From NCBI GenBank assembly GCA_020650975.1, contig JAIPMN010000245.1:1-64000 (forward strand): DNA of 64,000 nucleotides, read 5' to 3'. The notes under the pieces are model-generated. The model ran no database searches, was not told where the DNA came from, and saw only the letters and a program-made list of their open reading frames with translations. The DNA is from Apostichopus californicus. Its lineage: Eukaryota > Echinodermata > Holothuroidea > Aspidochirotida > Stichopodidae. Position 1 is the stretch's first letter. The number at the start of each line of letters is the position of its first letter. Both the position numbers and the translations under genes were made by a program. Of this stretch, positions 39,601 through 44,384 are shown one piece after another.

Positions 39601-40951
39601 GTGTGTATGACTGTCTTTTTGTTCGGTATGAGCTTGTCAACAAGATGAGGTCTCCCAGTAGAGGCCCTTTCAAAGAACTTAGGACATACTAGTACATTGT
39701 ACTGGTAGCTATTCCTCTTGTAAGTAGACAGACAGGCTTACGTGTACTTCAAGTGATGATACAGCTCAAAGTAGGTCGCTATATTATGTCAACATTCCCT
39801 TCAAAATGAAAATAGATGACTAATAGCAAACAGATTGATCTTTTGATAAGACTGAAACGTACATTTGGCATTTTCATGTTCTGACAAAATTTTGTATGAA
39901 AGGCAGTTGTACAAGTGCATGTATGCAAACAAGGAAGAGATTGGATGCATTTACTGTGTATTTCTCTAAAACAGGAAACACTTCACACCTGATCAAAGAC
40001 ATAAGAAGCTGAGTGATTAGTTGGCTTAGAGCAAACCTTTCTGAAGTCGTATCCTAAACTTTACTCCGGTACTCCAGACTCAGCCCATTACAAGGTTACA
40101 GTGATTTAAAGGTACTGCCCCCCCCCCCCGACCATCCTAGAAGACCAATGGAATGGCTGCACAAGAACATCTACAGAACCACTGGTCTTTTTATATTGCC
40201 ACCCCTCGCAGATGTGGGAGGGGGGGCCAACTAGAATATCAAACCTTTGGGAAGGTATACTGGGAAGCCAAGAATAATATCAGACATTTGAGAGGAATGC
40301 AATTAGCAACTTACAGCTAAAAAATTCCCATTCAAAAACAAATGTGTAGGCCACTTAAAAAGAATCCTCTGAAATGGGATGTGCTTTACAAAACGTTTTT
40401 AGTAATTCATTTTTGAAGGTTGATATTTTAATGATTTTCTGATCATCCAAGATGACATTTGAAACACTTGTCAGACAATCAACCTCAACCGTAACAGTGT
40501 CCATAAGGATCACCAATTATCTTTCTCTCTTTTTTTCTTTTTACAACTGATCGACCCAATTTTGATTTAAAACTTCTTCCTCAGACACTGCACATTCGTC
40601 CTGTAGTCAACCACTAACTAACCAGCGAAAAGGTTAACAAATCATGGAAATTAACCGAAAACTTATATCAACCGTGTCGCAGTTAATGATCTTGTTTTGT
40701 AATCATTTCAAATCCTCTTCTACGCCCAACTCACTAGATATATTATCGTAGGTATTCGTTGGGTTTGCAACCAGGCATAGGTACTGTAGTACGTGTTTCA
40801 CATTCCACGATTTTCCACTTCCACTCTTCCCCATGAACACAATGGACTGGTCCCTCCTGGTCGTCTGCATACTCAGGTAGGCGGACTGGCCCACGGCATA
40901 GATGTGCGGAGGCAGGTCCTCCAGCTTACAGCCACGGAACATCTGGACCAC
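1169..40951 (-). CDS. Myo18: Class XVIII myosin heavy chain (Myo18), central 22 exons; both gene ends outside or not found
   Basis: Twenty-two minus-strand exons (V1-V22) join into 1016 codons with matching splice phases throughout. Order of parts, in residues of this joined segment: P-loop GKSGSGKS (41-48), switch I NASR (96-99), switch II DIPGFQ (320-325), the LHFVHC strand near 570, converter FTEFKNRFG (about 635-650), IQ motif FQAHIRGYLARKNF (708-721), a second weak IQ, NWPWWKL (746-752), then heptad-rich coiled coil to the end. The match to human MYO18A, from memory, is close in every exon. It includes the class-specific TPGF/IPGFQ switch II with Gln where active myosins have Glu, and a switch I without the usual SSRFG. 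Class XVIII myosins bind actin and act as scaffolds or cross-linkers with little or no ATPase activity; these changes fit that. The first ~50 motor residues, any PDZ domain, and the tail after the equivalent of human LLAEAF are not in the exons found. The A versus B subtype cannot be assigned in an invertebrate. Confidence 0.95.
1331..1572 (+). repeat. tRNA-derived SINE, near full length
   Basis: Head with A box TAGCTCAGTGG (about 1339) and B box GAGTTCGAGTC (about 1387), then a conserved body (TTCGGTCAGCTTGCGGCTTT) and a 3' end GGAGGATCTAAAATACATAC. The same body is found reversed at 30165-30357 and at 45246-45485, which defines a family within the window. Confidence 0.8.
2104..2331. repeat. 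Segment bounded by a 15-bp inverted repeat, next to a palindrome
   Basis: TTTATACAACACCTT (2104-2118) is the exact reverse complement of AAGGTGTTGTATAAA (2317-2331). The 200-bp interior is not recognised. It directly abuts the palindrome at 2332-2495; the pair looks like one compound foldback or MITE-type element. Confidence 0.6.
2332..2495. repeat. 164-bp near-perfect palindrome (foldback/MITE)
   Basis: ACAAATAATGAATGGTT on the left is answered by AACCATTCATTATTTGT on the right. The match continues inward through GTGCAATAGTGCAAATATTT and CATTCGTTGAAAGATG to a centre near 2405-2420. A transcript would fold into a long hairpin. Confidence 0.8.
2501..2790. repeat. Tandem duplication, period about 171 bp
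   Basis: GCTCATCAAGGAAAGATTCA and the following GCATACTTAATTAATTGACA at 2520-2577 recur at 2691-2747. Looser relatives (ACTGTGAGGTATG, CAAGGAATTACTGT) extend back to about 1990. Confidence 0.65.
3780..3992. repeat. Two-copy tandem repeat with G-run
   Basis: CTTTTGGGGGG, AGGGAAGCTTAGGGCTAAAG and TTAATCCATCACTGCCACAA occur at about 3783-3870 and again at about 3894-3990. G-runs start both copies. Confidence 0.65.
4101..4369. repeat. Two-copy tandem repeat, period 140 bp
   Basis: AAATTCATTATCTCGACA at 4103 and 4243 begin two copies that stay alike through GAGTCATCAGAAATC and CCAAATTTGATCATTTGTCA to GTATCAACA. They lie about 140 bp beyond the donor of exon V21. Confidence 0.75.
4509..4663 (-). 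CDS. Myo18: Myo18 exon V21: coiled coil
   Basis: 155 bases, phase 0 in, phase 2 out; acceptor TTTCATCAG, donor AGAAA|GTAAGA. DIRRHLETQQSRNSDLEKKQ matches MYO18A [20 protein letters not shown]. Confidence 0.95.
4964..5091 (-). CDS. Myo18: Myo18 exon V20: coiled coil
   Basis: 128 bases, phase 1 in, phase 0 out; acceptor GCTTTTCAG, donor GGAAG|GTAAGG. YKHKYDYLRKESELAKTKLK followed by QEHEEELE matches MYO18A [28 protein letters not shown]. Confidence 0.94.
5938..6405. repeat. 29-bp minisatellite, 16 units
   Basis: Sixteen copies of a 29-bp unit (GATCCGGTCACCTCAAGG then ATACAAAGTTT) in the intron between V19 and V20. Most units differ by one or two bases (GGTCA, AGTCA or AATCA); the outer units have the AATCA/AGTCA forms and the centre is more uniform. 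Confidence 0.95.
6633..6684. repeat. (ATC)n microsatellite beside a splice donor
   Basis: About 17 ATC units ending eight bases from the donor of V19. In the transcript it reads GTATGTTGATGATGAT. Confidence 0.95.
6691..6802 (-). CDS. Myo18: Myo18 exon V19: coiled coil, acidic end
   Basis: 37 codons plus one base; acceptor TCATCTAG, donor GGAAG|GTATGT. KRKAEQLDMEVIESRMMRSS matches MYO18A [20 protein letters not shown], and the end DGDTSTEEE corresponds to the acidic EVDDDDAG break. A (GAT)n microsatellite starts eight bases past the donor. Confidence 0.94.
7797..7916 (-). CDS. Myo18: Myo18 exon V18: coiled coil
   Basis: 40 codons, phase 0 at both ends; acceptor CGCTCACAG, donor CTAAAG-type AAAG|GTAAGG. 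MLEAETAERLRLEKELKDL matches MYO18A LLDAETAERLRAEKEMKEL almost residue for residue. Confidence 0.96.
8063..8459. mobile_element. hAT-like MITE, 397 bp, with 8-bp target duplication
   Basis: The ends CAGTGGCGG and CCGCCACTG are inverted, and the next bases (GTCAGGGGGG inside both ends) also match. The element is flanked by TGCCCTAC at 8055-8062 and 8460-8467. The flank itself is a CCCATGCCCTA repeat, so the duplication is less telling than usual. No transposase. Confidence 0.75.
8946..9035 (-). CDS. Myo18: Myo18 exon V17: coiled coil
   Basis: 30 codons, phase 0 at both ends; acceptor CATCTGCAG, donor CACGG|GTAAGG. LVRVEEERNNLKLNCDKLEA is heptad-patterned and matches MYO18A [20 protein letters not shown]. 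Confidence 0.95.
9443..9586 (-). CDS. Myo18: Myo18 exon V16: neck to rod junction
   Basis: 48 codons, phase 0 at both ends; acceptor CTCTTGCAG, donor [32 protein letters not shown] followed by WWKLVAKILPLLDV matches MYO18A [43 protein letters not shown] may be a weak second IQ site. Confidence 0.97.
9855..10148 (-). repeat. tRNA-derived SINE (tRNA-Arg-like head)
   Basis: Minus-strand head GAGCGAGTGGCCAATTGGAT with A box TGGCCAATTGGATAAGG and B box GGTTCGATTCC, followed by a 220-bp body ending near TATAGAGCCGGCTATATAAA. The head resembles tRNA-Arg, but it lacks an acceptor stem and is attached to an unrelated body, so it is a SINE and not a tRNA gene. It is a different family from the copy at 1331. 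Confidence 0.7.
10865..10993 (-). CDS. Myo18: Myo18 exon V15: end of converter and IQ motif
   Basis: 43 codons, phase 0 at both ends; acceptor CTTCTTCTAG, donor AGACAG|GTAAGG. IFFRPGCLIQLEDQRDDKL leads into the IQ motif FQAHIRGYLARKNF (MYO18A FQAACRGYLARQHF), the expected light-chain or calmodulin site. Confidence 0.96.
10994..13105. other. Left part of the 14.5-kb intron
   Basis: No exon seen. It holds two copies of an 88-bp repeat (11558-11730, sharing CTGTTGTTTAAACA and GACCATACACCTGTCATCAA) and a GGGGAGA-type purine repeat at 12234-12306. Confidence 0.5.
12234..12306. repeat. (GGGGAGA)n purine microsatellite
   Basis: G/A-only run of GAGGGGAGAGGGGAG type, about 70 bp. Confidence 0.9.
13106..13484. 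mobile_element. hAT-like MITE, 379 bp, with perfect 8-bp target duplication
   Basis: The left end CATAGGCGTAGGAGCCC pairs with the right end CACGCCTCCTACGCCTG. CTTGTTAG flanks both sides (13098-13105 and 13485-13492). The non-coding interior contains GCGCGCTCTGCGCACG. It lies in the large intron. Confidence 0.85.
14205..14303 (-). CDS. Candidate alternative first exon of a headless Myo18 isoform
   Basis: Within the 14.5-kb intron between the converter and IQ exons there is a 33-codon open segment that begins with ATG (AAAA before it, so A at -3) and ends exactly at GAGGAG|GTAAGG in phase 0. The IQ exon V15 also starts in phase 0, so the two could be spliced in frame. The peptide (QLEMKLVEEEPEILKER in its middle) is charged and resembles coiled-coil rod; it faintly recalls the MYO18A tail segment KQMEVQLEEEYEDKQ. 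An in-frame TAA lies eight codons upstream of the ATG, and an AAACAG lies between the two, so an internal exon is possible but has a weak pyrimidine tract. Headless products from internal promoters are known for other myosins (the Drosophila myosin rod protein; telokin from the kinase gene). This is inference from sequence only. Confidence 0.4.
14511..14524 (-). promoter_or_regulatory. X-box-like site upstream of the candidate alternative exon
   Basis: ATTGCTATGGCAAC on the minus strand fits the RFX consensus RYYNYYATRRNRAC, about 210 bp upstream of the ATG at 14303, beside an ATATATA run. By degeneracy about two such matches are expected by chance in 64 kb, so support is weak. Confidence 0.2.
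14690..15115. repeat. Three-copy tandem repeat, period about 120 bp
   Basis: CAAGAAATAA-TCCAACCTC, CACTGTATACCATCAACACT and TTAAAGGAATACAGTGCA recur at about 14740, 14868 and, more diverged, 15020. Confidence 0.7.
15189..15447. mobile_element. Possible hAT-type fragment
   Basis: CAGCGGTCTGCAGCC at the left and GGTTGCTGATCCTG at the right look like diverged CAGNGGTCNGCAACC-type hAT ends. No target duplication could be seen. Confidence 0.35.
15448..19198. other. Intron, no gene seen
   Basis: AT-rich sequence of the 14.5-kb intron with short C-rich runs (16965-17000, 17970-18005). Open segments here are short and match nothing I recognise. Confidence 0.5.
19199..19440. repeat. Two-copy tandem repeat, period about 121 bp
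   Basis: GATGAGAGAGAATTACTGTG, TGTAGTGGAA and ACCTGTGGAGGATG recur in order, each followed by AAGAGATTGAGGGTGGG. Confidence 0.8.
19577..20164. mobile_element. 588-bp non-autonomous DNA transposon with internal repeats
   Basis: GGTGACATCCCTATGTTCC at the left and the reverse complement of GGTTACATCTCTATGTTCC at the right are 17/19 identical. AATTAAAG flanks both sides (19569-19576 and 20165-20172). The interior is built of degenerate TTTTTTGGACC / GGTCCGAAAAAA blocks, T-rich on the left and A-rich on the right, so it is loosely self-complementary. An 8-bp duplication with GG ends fits Merlin or an atypical hAT; I cannot choose. Confidence 0.8.
20738..21302. repeat. Direct duplication, copies about 400 bp apart
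   Basis: TCTGTGCTTTATTAGTCAAG, GCCACAAGAATCAAGA and CAGAATGATCATGAAAAAAT at about 20742-20890 recur at about 21149-21290. Confidence 0.8.
22298..22463. repeat. 166-bp near-perfect palindrome (foldback/MITE)
   Basis: GGGGTTAATCAACGGTCTAG then CGTGCGTTACTCACA is answered by its exact reverse complement at 22429-22463, and imperfect pairing reaches the centre GGGCAGAGCCC near 22375. It is similar in size to the palindrome at 2332-2495 but has a different sequence. Confidence 0.85.
22464..22652. repeat. Inverted-repeat-bounded segment joined to the palindrome
   Basis: GTTCATTCATAC starts at about 22463 and its reverse complement GTATGAATGAAC ends at about 22652. Inside is a third copy of GTGCGTTACTCACAGGATTA (22569) taken from the palindrome arm, and a short TTGGTTACATATAACCAA hairpin. 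Confidence 0.6.
22653..25526. other. Right end of the 14.5-kb intron, no gene seen
   Basis: AT-rich sequence. A TTAATTAATTAATTAA repeat lies at about 22811-22838. No exon-like segment was found before the donor of V14. Confidence 0.5.
25527..25592 (-). CDS. Myo18: Myo18 exon V14: converter end
   Basis: 22 codons, phase 0 at both ends; acceptor AAACAACAG, donor CCAG|GTAAGT. VVEELLTHMDVDGTSYRIGL matches MYO18A [20 protein letters not shown]. A 14.5-kb intron follows. Confidence 0.94.
25690..26440. repeat. Tandem repeat, unit about 110 bp, about 6 units
   Basis: Each unit carries TAGTCACTATACCTCA, GCACCTCAGGGTATCTAA, TTACAGTGCCTTATGGTA and ATGGCTTCAATGTTAGT in order. Units are diverged and one lacks the middle part. 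It fills most of the intron between V13 and V14. Confidence 0.9.
26609..26706 (-). CDS. Myo18: Myo18 exon V13: converter
   Basis: 98 bases, phase 1 in, phase 0 out; acceptor GTCTATAG, donor AAAAG|GTAGCT. ILFTEFKNRFGVIAP is the start of the converter, like MYO18A MVFSEFRRRFDVLAP. Confidence 0.94.
27056..27260 (-). CDS. Myo18: Myo18 exon V12
   Basis: 68 codons plus one base; acceptor CCAATAG, donor G|GTGAGC. LLDSIRRTNLHFVHCITP is the strand and loop that reads PHFVRCIIPN in active myosins. IDVPLLRKQIKSLALLEALR is the SH-helix equivalent (MYO18A [20 protein letters not shown]); both reactive cysteines of conventional myosin are absent. Confidence 0.95.
27705..27815 (-). repeat. Retroelement end, copy B, reversed and partial
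   Basis: The reverse complement reads CTGAAGAAGATCCTGCTAGG (27806 down to 27787) and then GTACACAGGC and GTAGATAAGTAGTTTGCCAAC-like sequence, as in copy A. The GAAACGTC part is not preserved. It faces copy C head to head. Confidence 0.6.
27865..28080 (+). repeat. Retroelement end, copy C
   Basis: TCTCTCCATCCCTTGTCTAC, ACCATGCTCATTAACCTG and TTTTTGTCCCTTCTGTTACT lead to TTTGAAGAAGATCCTACTAG and GGCCAACTTACTTTTACACA. The 5' part is shared with copy D at 29160-29390. Confidence 0.65.
28303..28486 (-). CDS. Myo18: Myo18 exon V11
   Basis: 184 bases, phase 2 in, phase 0 out; acceptor GCATTTCAG, donor GTG|GTAGGT. KSISSLFVNSAG, GSVAGIQGS, LKRASSLRRAWTSGTAAI and KSLCLQIKFQV follow MYO18A through SGSIAGLEG and RRATSMRKTFTTGMAAV to KKKSLCIQMKLQV. 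This is the basic actin-binding loop 2 and the following helix. Confidence 0.95.
29185..29390 (+). repeat. Retroelement end, copy D
   Basis: Same 5' run as copy C (CTCTCCATCCCTTGTCTACT to TTCTGTTACTGTTACTTGTC), then TTTGAAGA, stem GATCC/GGATC and GAAACGTCAGGC. The core starts TTGA, not CTGA. It ends about 75 bp from exon V10. Confidence 0.65.
29463..29622 (-). CDS. Myo18: Myo18 exon V10
   Basis: 160 bases, phase 1 in, phase 2 out; acceptor TATTTCAG, donor CAGAA|GTAAGT. HTFILNHMRSTYGVKYHTAG followed by WIKNCREHP corresponds to MYO18A [29 protein letters not shown] (lower 50-kDa domain), and ATLQESQK to RLLQDSQK. Confidence 0.93.
30165..30357 (-). repeat. tRNA-derived SINE, same family as 1331-1572, reversed
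   Basis: Read on the minus strand: GTTAGCTCAGTGGTTAACGC head, a TGGACGTTAAATATGAATCT body, CGGTCAGCTTGCGGCTTTG, ending GGAGGATCTAACACACATAC with an ACAT-rich tail at 30120-30164. The B box is eroded. Confidence 0.8.
30567..30711 (-). CDS. Myo18: Myo18 exon V9
   Basis: 48 codons plus one base; acceptor TGTACCAG, donor AAAT|GTAAGT. KGLLWMLDEEAMFPGASDDS followed by FMERLYIHF matches MYO18A [29 protein letters not shown]. Confidence 0.96.
31671..31754 (-). CDS. Myo18: Myo18 exon V8
   Basis: 28 codons, phase 0 at both ends; acceptor CGATAG, donor CTG|GTAAGA. ENISFDFESSDDIPPDAII matches MYO18A EENIELAFDDLEPPTDDSV and belongs to the relay-region insert typical of class XVIII. Confidence 0.93.
32195..32425 (-). 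repeat. Tandem pair of tRNA-like SINE fragments
   Basis: Two copies of GGGTTCGACCCATG with an upstream CTTAGAAAGCAATGAC and GATAAAGGC (minus strand), at about 32216-32300 and 32325-32425. The B-box-like GGTTCGACCC and A-box-like GTGGATAAAGGCGGTGG suggest a tRNA-derived dimer. Confidence 0.55.
32520..32965. repeat. Two-copy tandem duplication next to exon V7 donor
   Basis: ATTCAACCAAACTAAAAGC, TGAACATATTCTGAACAGTA and TGTGTAATCCAAAG occur in order at 32545-32740 and 32771-32945. Copy two ends 14 bases from the splice donor of V7. Confidence 0.8.
32979..33171 (-). CDS. Myo18: Myo18 exon V7: switch II
   Basis: 193 bases, phase 2 in, phase 0 out; acceptor TCATTTCAG, donor CACAG|GTTTGT (not the usual GTAAGT). 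SIFIVDIPGFQSPEDCG is switch II and matches MYO18A MMIVDTPGFQNPEQGG. The Glu that pairs with the switch I Arg in active myosins is Gln. GASFRDLCDNYANERM and the following helix match the relay-proximal part. Confidence 0.95.
33386..33630. mobile_element. hAT-like MITE, 245 bp, with perfect 8-bp target duplication
   Basis: The ends CAGGGGCGTAGC and GCTACGCGCCTG are inverted (11/12). CCTTTACT flanks both sides (33378-33385 and 33631-33638). Non-coding interior. It lies in the intron between V6 and V7, just beyond the donor-bearing minisatellite. Confidence 0.88.
33655..34252 (-). repeat. Degenerate minisatellite whose units repeat the V6 exon end and splice donor
   Basis: About nine diverged copies of a roughly 30-65-bp unit (minus strand: GAATGAACTATTTGGTTTCT, then CATTAACAG|GTAAAATTGGG). 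The last 18 bases of exon V6, GGTGTCCCTCATTAACAG, match GGTTTCTCTCATTAACAG at 34148-34165 at 16 of 18 positions. Copies with an AG|GTAAA donor lie at 34147, 34120, 34053 and 33742 besides the true one at 34234. Confidence 0.8.
34235..34481 (-). CDS. Myo18: Myo18 exon V6
   Basis: 247 bases, phase 1 in, phase 2 out; acceptor TGTTCACCAG, donor AACAG|GTAAAA. It encodes the upper-50-kDa helix after QFRDPSEAQKVASLLGVTVE and ends GLYTEAVNALVSLIN, like MYO18A GLYSELFTLLVSLVN. The last 18 bases of the exon and its donor recur several times in the adjacent intron (see the minisatellite entry). Confidence 0.95.
35165..35309 (-). CDS. Myo18: Myo18 exon V5
   Basis: 48 codons plus one base; acceptor TTTTCTCAG, donor AAAG|GTAAGT. 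The helix SVLGITKEEIKTLWSVLASV followed by IHLGAAGAVK matches MYO18A [30 protein letters not shown]. Confidence 0.95.
35520..35636 (+). repeat. Retroelement end with hammerhead-like core, copy E
   Basis: GCCTCTGAAGAAGATCC, GGATCGAATCGTCAGGCC and ACACAGGCTCTTTAATGGAT follow copy A closely. It has GAAT in place of GAAA in the core. Confidence 0.65.
35870..35912. mobile_element. Possible one-ended hAT-type fragment
   Basis: TTCTCAACCTGGGAGTCTGC then AGACCC resembles the common hAT end reading CAGTGGTTCTCAACCTGGGG. No partner end was found; a CCCCCT repeat follows. Confidence 0.3.
36291..36348 (-). CDS. Myo18: Myo18 exon V4
   Basis: Short 58-base exon, phase 2 in, phase 0 out; acceptor CTCCCTACAG, donor GAT|GTAAGT. 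The peptide (R)QELYLNKLGKNDYISPLED corresponds to MYO18A [20 protein letters not shown]. Confidence 0.92.
37560..37630. repeat. Three copies of a 26-bp repeat at the V3 donor
   Basis: AATAGA-CCCATTAGCTTAAAAC recurs three times and the last copy ends at the donor of V3. Confidence 0.85.
37633..37733 (-). CDS. Myo18: Myo18 exon V3
   Basis: Phase 0 in, phase 2 out; acceptor CTTTTAAG, donor CG|GTAGCT. The peptide LLLEKYRVIRRPKDERNFH followed by ILYYLMEGADDNL matches MYO18A [31 protein letters not shown]. Three copies of a 26-bp sequence lie directly beyond its donor. Confidence 0.95.
38509..38651 (-). CDS. Myo18: Myo18 exon V2: switch I region
   Basis: Phase 1 in, phase 0 out; donor CAG|GTAACG. 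The segment EKLNAMLCLMEAFG aligns with MYO18A VEKWQALYTLLEAFG, and NASRCAQVISLDFD aligns with NATRFSQILSLDFD. The switch I arginine is kept but the usual Phe after it is Cys. The acceptor could be three bases away (TATAG or TAGTAG); TATAG was chosen because it gives SIEK, closer to the human SVEK. Confidence 0.93.
38652..40734. other. Intron V1-V2, no gene seen
   Basis: AT-rich sequence. The open segment at 39194-39385 matches nothing known to me. A C-run lies at 40119-40129. Confidence 0.5.
40735..40951 (-). CDS. Myo18: Myo18 exon V1: P-loop
   Basis: 72 codons plus one base. It begins with VVQMFRGCKLEDLPPHIY after a TTCTTCTTCAAAG acceptor (phase 0) and ends at donor A|GTGAGT. It contains the nucleotide-binding P-loop GKSGSGKS, where most myosins have GESGAGKT; class XVIII members vary here too. 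Human MYO18A has an exon boundary at the same point (YSEK|VMHMFKGC), so an upstream exon coding the first motor strand is expected. Confidence 0.95.
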
Positions 40952-43420
40952 CTTTGAAGAAGAAACAAGGGATTCATAGTTAGATGGCGGTCACACTGTT
41001 AGAGTATGCTACACACACTTAGATTGTAGCAAAGTTTCACGTAATTGTCCCATAAATCGAGTCTAACCCCATATTCGTTACGATTCTCCATAATTATCGT
41101 TATCTGTCATTGCACACTATTCCTAATAGTCAAAAATCTCCTAACCGCAGCTTTAAGGGCCGAACAAGTTTTATGTATGTGTAGACACAAAAACATTCTA
41201 ATTTTTACCTGGGTACCAACCAATATATATTTCGACACAATATCACCTTGTTCACGTCTGAGTTTTATTGGCATTATAGCCCCCCCTCCTCCTTCCCTGC
41301 CAAACCCCCCCCCCAAGCCCCCTAAAATGGACACATGAAAATTTCAAAAGGGCCTATTCACTCCCCTACCAAACATACGTGTGTGCCGAGAAGTGAAGTT
41401 GAAGATATTGTATATATCTAACATTGAAGGTGCACATCCACAACAACATCACATGATCATTTTTAAGTACTGTGTACACATTTTGTACTCAAAAACAGTC
41501 AAAATATTGGTACTGCAAATTCAAAACTGTTGAAATATATCAGCAAAAACTTTCTCTCATTTTAAAACTGGGTTTTTTTTCTGTTCTCAATGGAGACAAT
41601 GTGTCAGTTGAAGACATTTTTGGGGGAAAGGATACACTCAAATTTCGATTTTAATATATCATATATAAAAATGTTCACAAGGGTGACAAACACAATGCTA
41701 CTACTATATATAAAGTGTAAGGGAAGTTTGTGCACATTAACAACAATCTGTCACTTCTTGCAGTGGGTATATAATTTTGTTATTGTCATCCATATTTGGA
41801 ACATCAATTCTTTTCCAAGAAACAGTTAATTGGACTATGACAAAAACAAAACACTTCCTCCCCACTTCTTAATAGGTCTGAGTGTGCAGTGAAGACATAT
41901 ACAGGGCATTAATACACATTAATACACTTAGTCAGAATCTGATCAATGTGTGTTTTGACTTTGAACATGAAATTTGAGCAGTTCACTGGGGGGTGGGGGT
42001 GGGAGGGGAAGAAGAGGGGGGTTTCAACAAGTTCTCGTAATGTTTCTGAATCTTCCAAATATTTATCAAAGACAGATAAGTGGATGATCACACCTATGAC
42101 TTATGAGAAGTATGTCATGTATTTTCATTGCCAAATCAACTTGTATAATTAGCAATTAAGTACTTGTAACGACCTGGTTGATCCTAATAAGTAACTACCA
42201 CGCACCCATGCATGGTTAACTATTCAAAATGTTTTACTTACACTTGCACTTATGAGTGATTGTTCTGGGAGGTAGGATCTCATATCTGGTATTTAAATAA
42301 CAATTACCTTACCTCAAAGCAAAAAGATTTTTTAAAACTGATTCTGGGTTAAATTGTTTCCAAATTCCTACCATGTACCATTACCACTGTAAACATGGCA
42401 ACAAATTGGGAATCTGCATATTAGCCCTTTACTAATACAGCTCCTTCTTACCTCCAATCCAAGGCCCCCTCCCACCTCTCCTCCCTCTCCCTCCCTTCAC
42501 CCCCCCCCCCCTTCCCCCTTCATCTGCATTTAAAGCAGCAACTGGCATCAAAACATGTAAAGTTGTTATTATACATTATTCACTTTTACAATGGAGCTCA
42601 TTTAGCTTATCTGGTTCAAGGTTCACTTCAAATTAAAAGAAGACTAAAATTTCTTGGTACTTGAATGGGAATATACGTAAAATCATGACTTAATTTTATA
42701 ACATGAAATAGTAATATTATGAATTAAGCAATGTCTACATCTAATTCCTACACTATTGCCCATCATGGAGGACATATTAATGTTATACAATCAAATTGTG
42801 ACTTCCAGTTCTGTTAAGTCTAATTGCCCTGAAATGAAATAATAATGCACGTTGTCAGGGATGTTATGATGATGATGACAGAAATGATGATGATTATAAA
42901 TTCATGATAAGTTAAAAATACAGCAAAATATGAAAGAATTATAAATATGTATTACTGTAATTGATGATATCAGCCACAACGATTAATAATCTAATGTTAA
43001 TTTACTAGAGCAGTGGAGCCATACATTAACTTCAATCTATACTGAATAATGTAGGACTGCAGGCCTTCATGAATAAAACTTCGTCCTGGTTTTGATTACG
43101 TTTGCATCTGTGGTACGTACAATATGATTGTATATACAGCCGCATGTGTATCAGATGCAGTGGAAACCTTCGATTCGCTGACAAGTATTAATAGAGTTTT
43201 TATTAAATATGTATAATTATATCATAGGCAAGCAGCTTGCTCATGTAAAATAATAACATAAAAAGTAGTATGATATAGAAAGGATATAAAAGGAGTAATT
43301 TAATGTTAAAACTTTTGTGTAGCCGTTTTGGAGGTTCTGGGCTTTCTCTCTTATGCAAATGTATACTACTGTACTTGTATGTTCTTATATACAGAAACTG
43401 CTATATCTTTGAACAGGTCT
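40952..43420. other. Upstream of exon V1, no exon seen
   Basis: The exon that should precede V1 (human equivalent SLVYLNESSVLHTLRQ to VYSEK) was not found. Low-complexity runs lie at 41279-41325 and 42465-42520, and a GATGAT-rich patch at 42865-42895. Confidence 0.45.
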
Positions 43421-43428
43421 GTATATAC

Positions 43429-43733
43429 CAGGGGTGGGCAACCTACGGCCCGCGGGCCACATGCGGCCCGCTTGTGATTTTGTTTGCGGCCCGTGAGATG
43501 TCTCAAGTAAAAGAAAAAAATCAATCTATTTTACATCATCACAAAAAACTTATCAACTGTACTGTATTGACATTAACTTTTTGTGAATACAGATTAAGTA
43601 CACACACCTATTGCTTGAAAGTCCTCGGAATCAAAGGTTTGAAATCAACAGCAGGTCGTTGGTTAGGTGCGGCCCAGTCAATTGTTCACTCCTTATATCT
43701 GGCCCATTCATTCAAAAAGGTTGCCCACCCCTG
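43429..43733. mobile_element. hAT MITE, 305 bp, with 8-bp target duplication
   Basis: CAGGGGTGGGCAACCT and AGGTTGCCCACCCCTG are perfect 16-bp terminal inverted repeats of the classic hAT type. The flanks are GTATATAC (43421-43428) and GTATAAAC (43734-43741), one mismatch. GC-rich GCGGCCCG runs follow the left end. No transposase; the long open frame across it is fortuitous. Confidence 0.92.
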
Positions 43734-44384
43734 GTATAAACAGTATCTATTAGCCCCATTTTGTATAGTATATTGCTATGCGATCCTGTATCAATTTTTC
43801 CCGGATATTTGTTAATAATACTTGCCAGCTTCATAAATATAAGCTTCCCAAAGCAGACTATAACTTACATTTCCATACAGAAATAATTGTTTTCCTATAT
43901 TATATAGCTGCCAGTACTACAAGTTTTATATATCCTTGGTCATCCACCAAACCCTCTCTTCTCACATTTTGCCCCAACACCATCCCAACCAAGCCTTGGT
44001 GAAGAGAAGCAGTCTGAATTGACCCAGAAGCTTTAACATGCCCCCCCCCCCCATAATAAATTTTAGTCTAATTTATGACTGTTGGTGCTGATATTTCTGC
44101 ATATATTACTATAGAGCCAGTATGTCCCCTACGATGCATAAGCTAAGGTAGGCTATGTATGCATGGATCAACCCAATACCACTGGGAAATTTATCCACTA
44201 TAAGTCTACAATATTGTACATACAGAGTTTTATGCAGTCAGTACTACTATGAACAGGCTAATACAGTTACTGTACCATATATGGTAGGCTTTCAAAGATG
44301 TATGAAATGTATGATACCTGGAAATATCTTTAACAGGTACATAGTGTATGCATAGTGTATGGACATGGAATTAACTATTTAACA

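Noticed and set aside
43303-43815. 170-codon plus-strand open frame, the longest in the window
   Set aside because: It runs across a hAT MITE with intact inverted ends and target duplication and has no recognisable domain.
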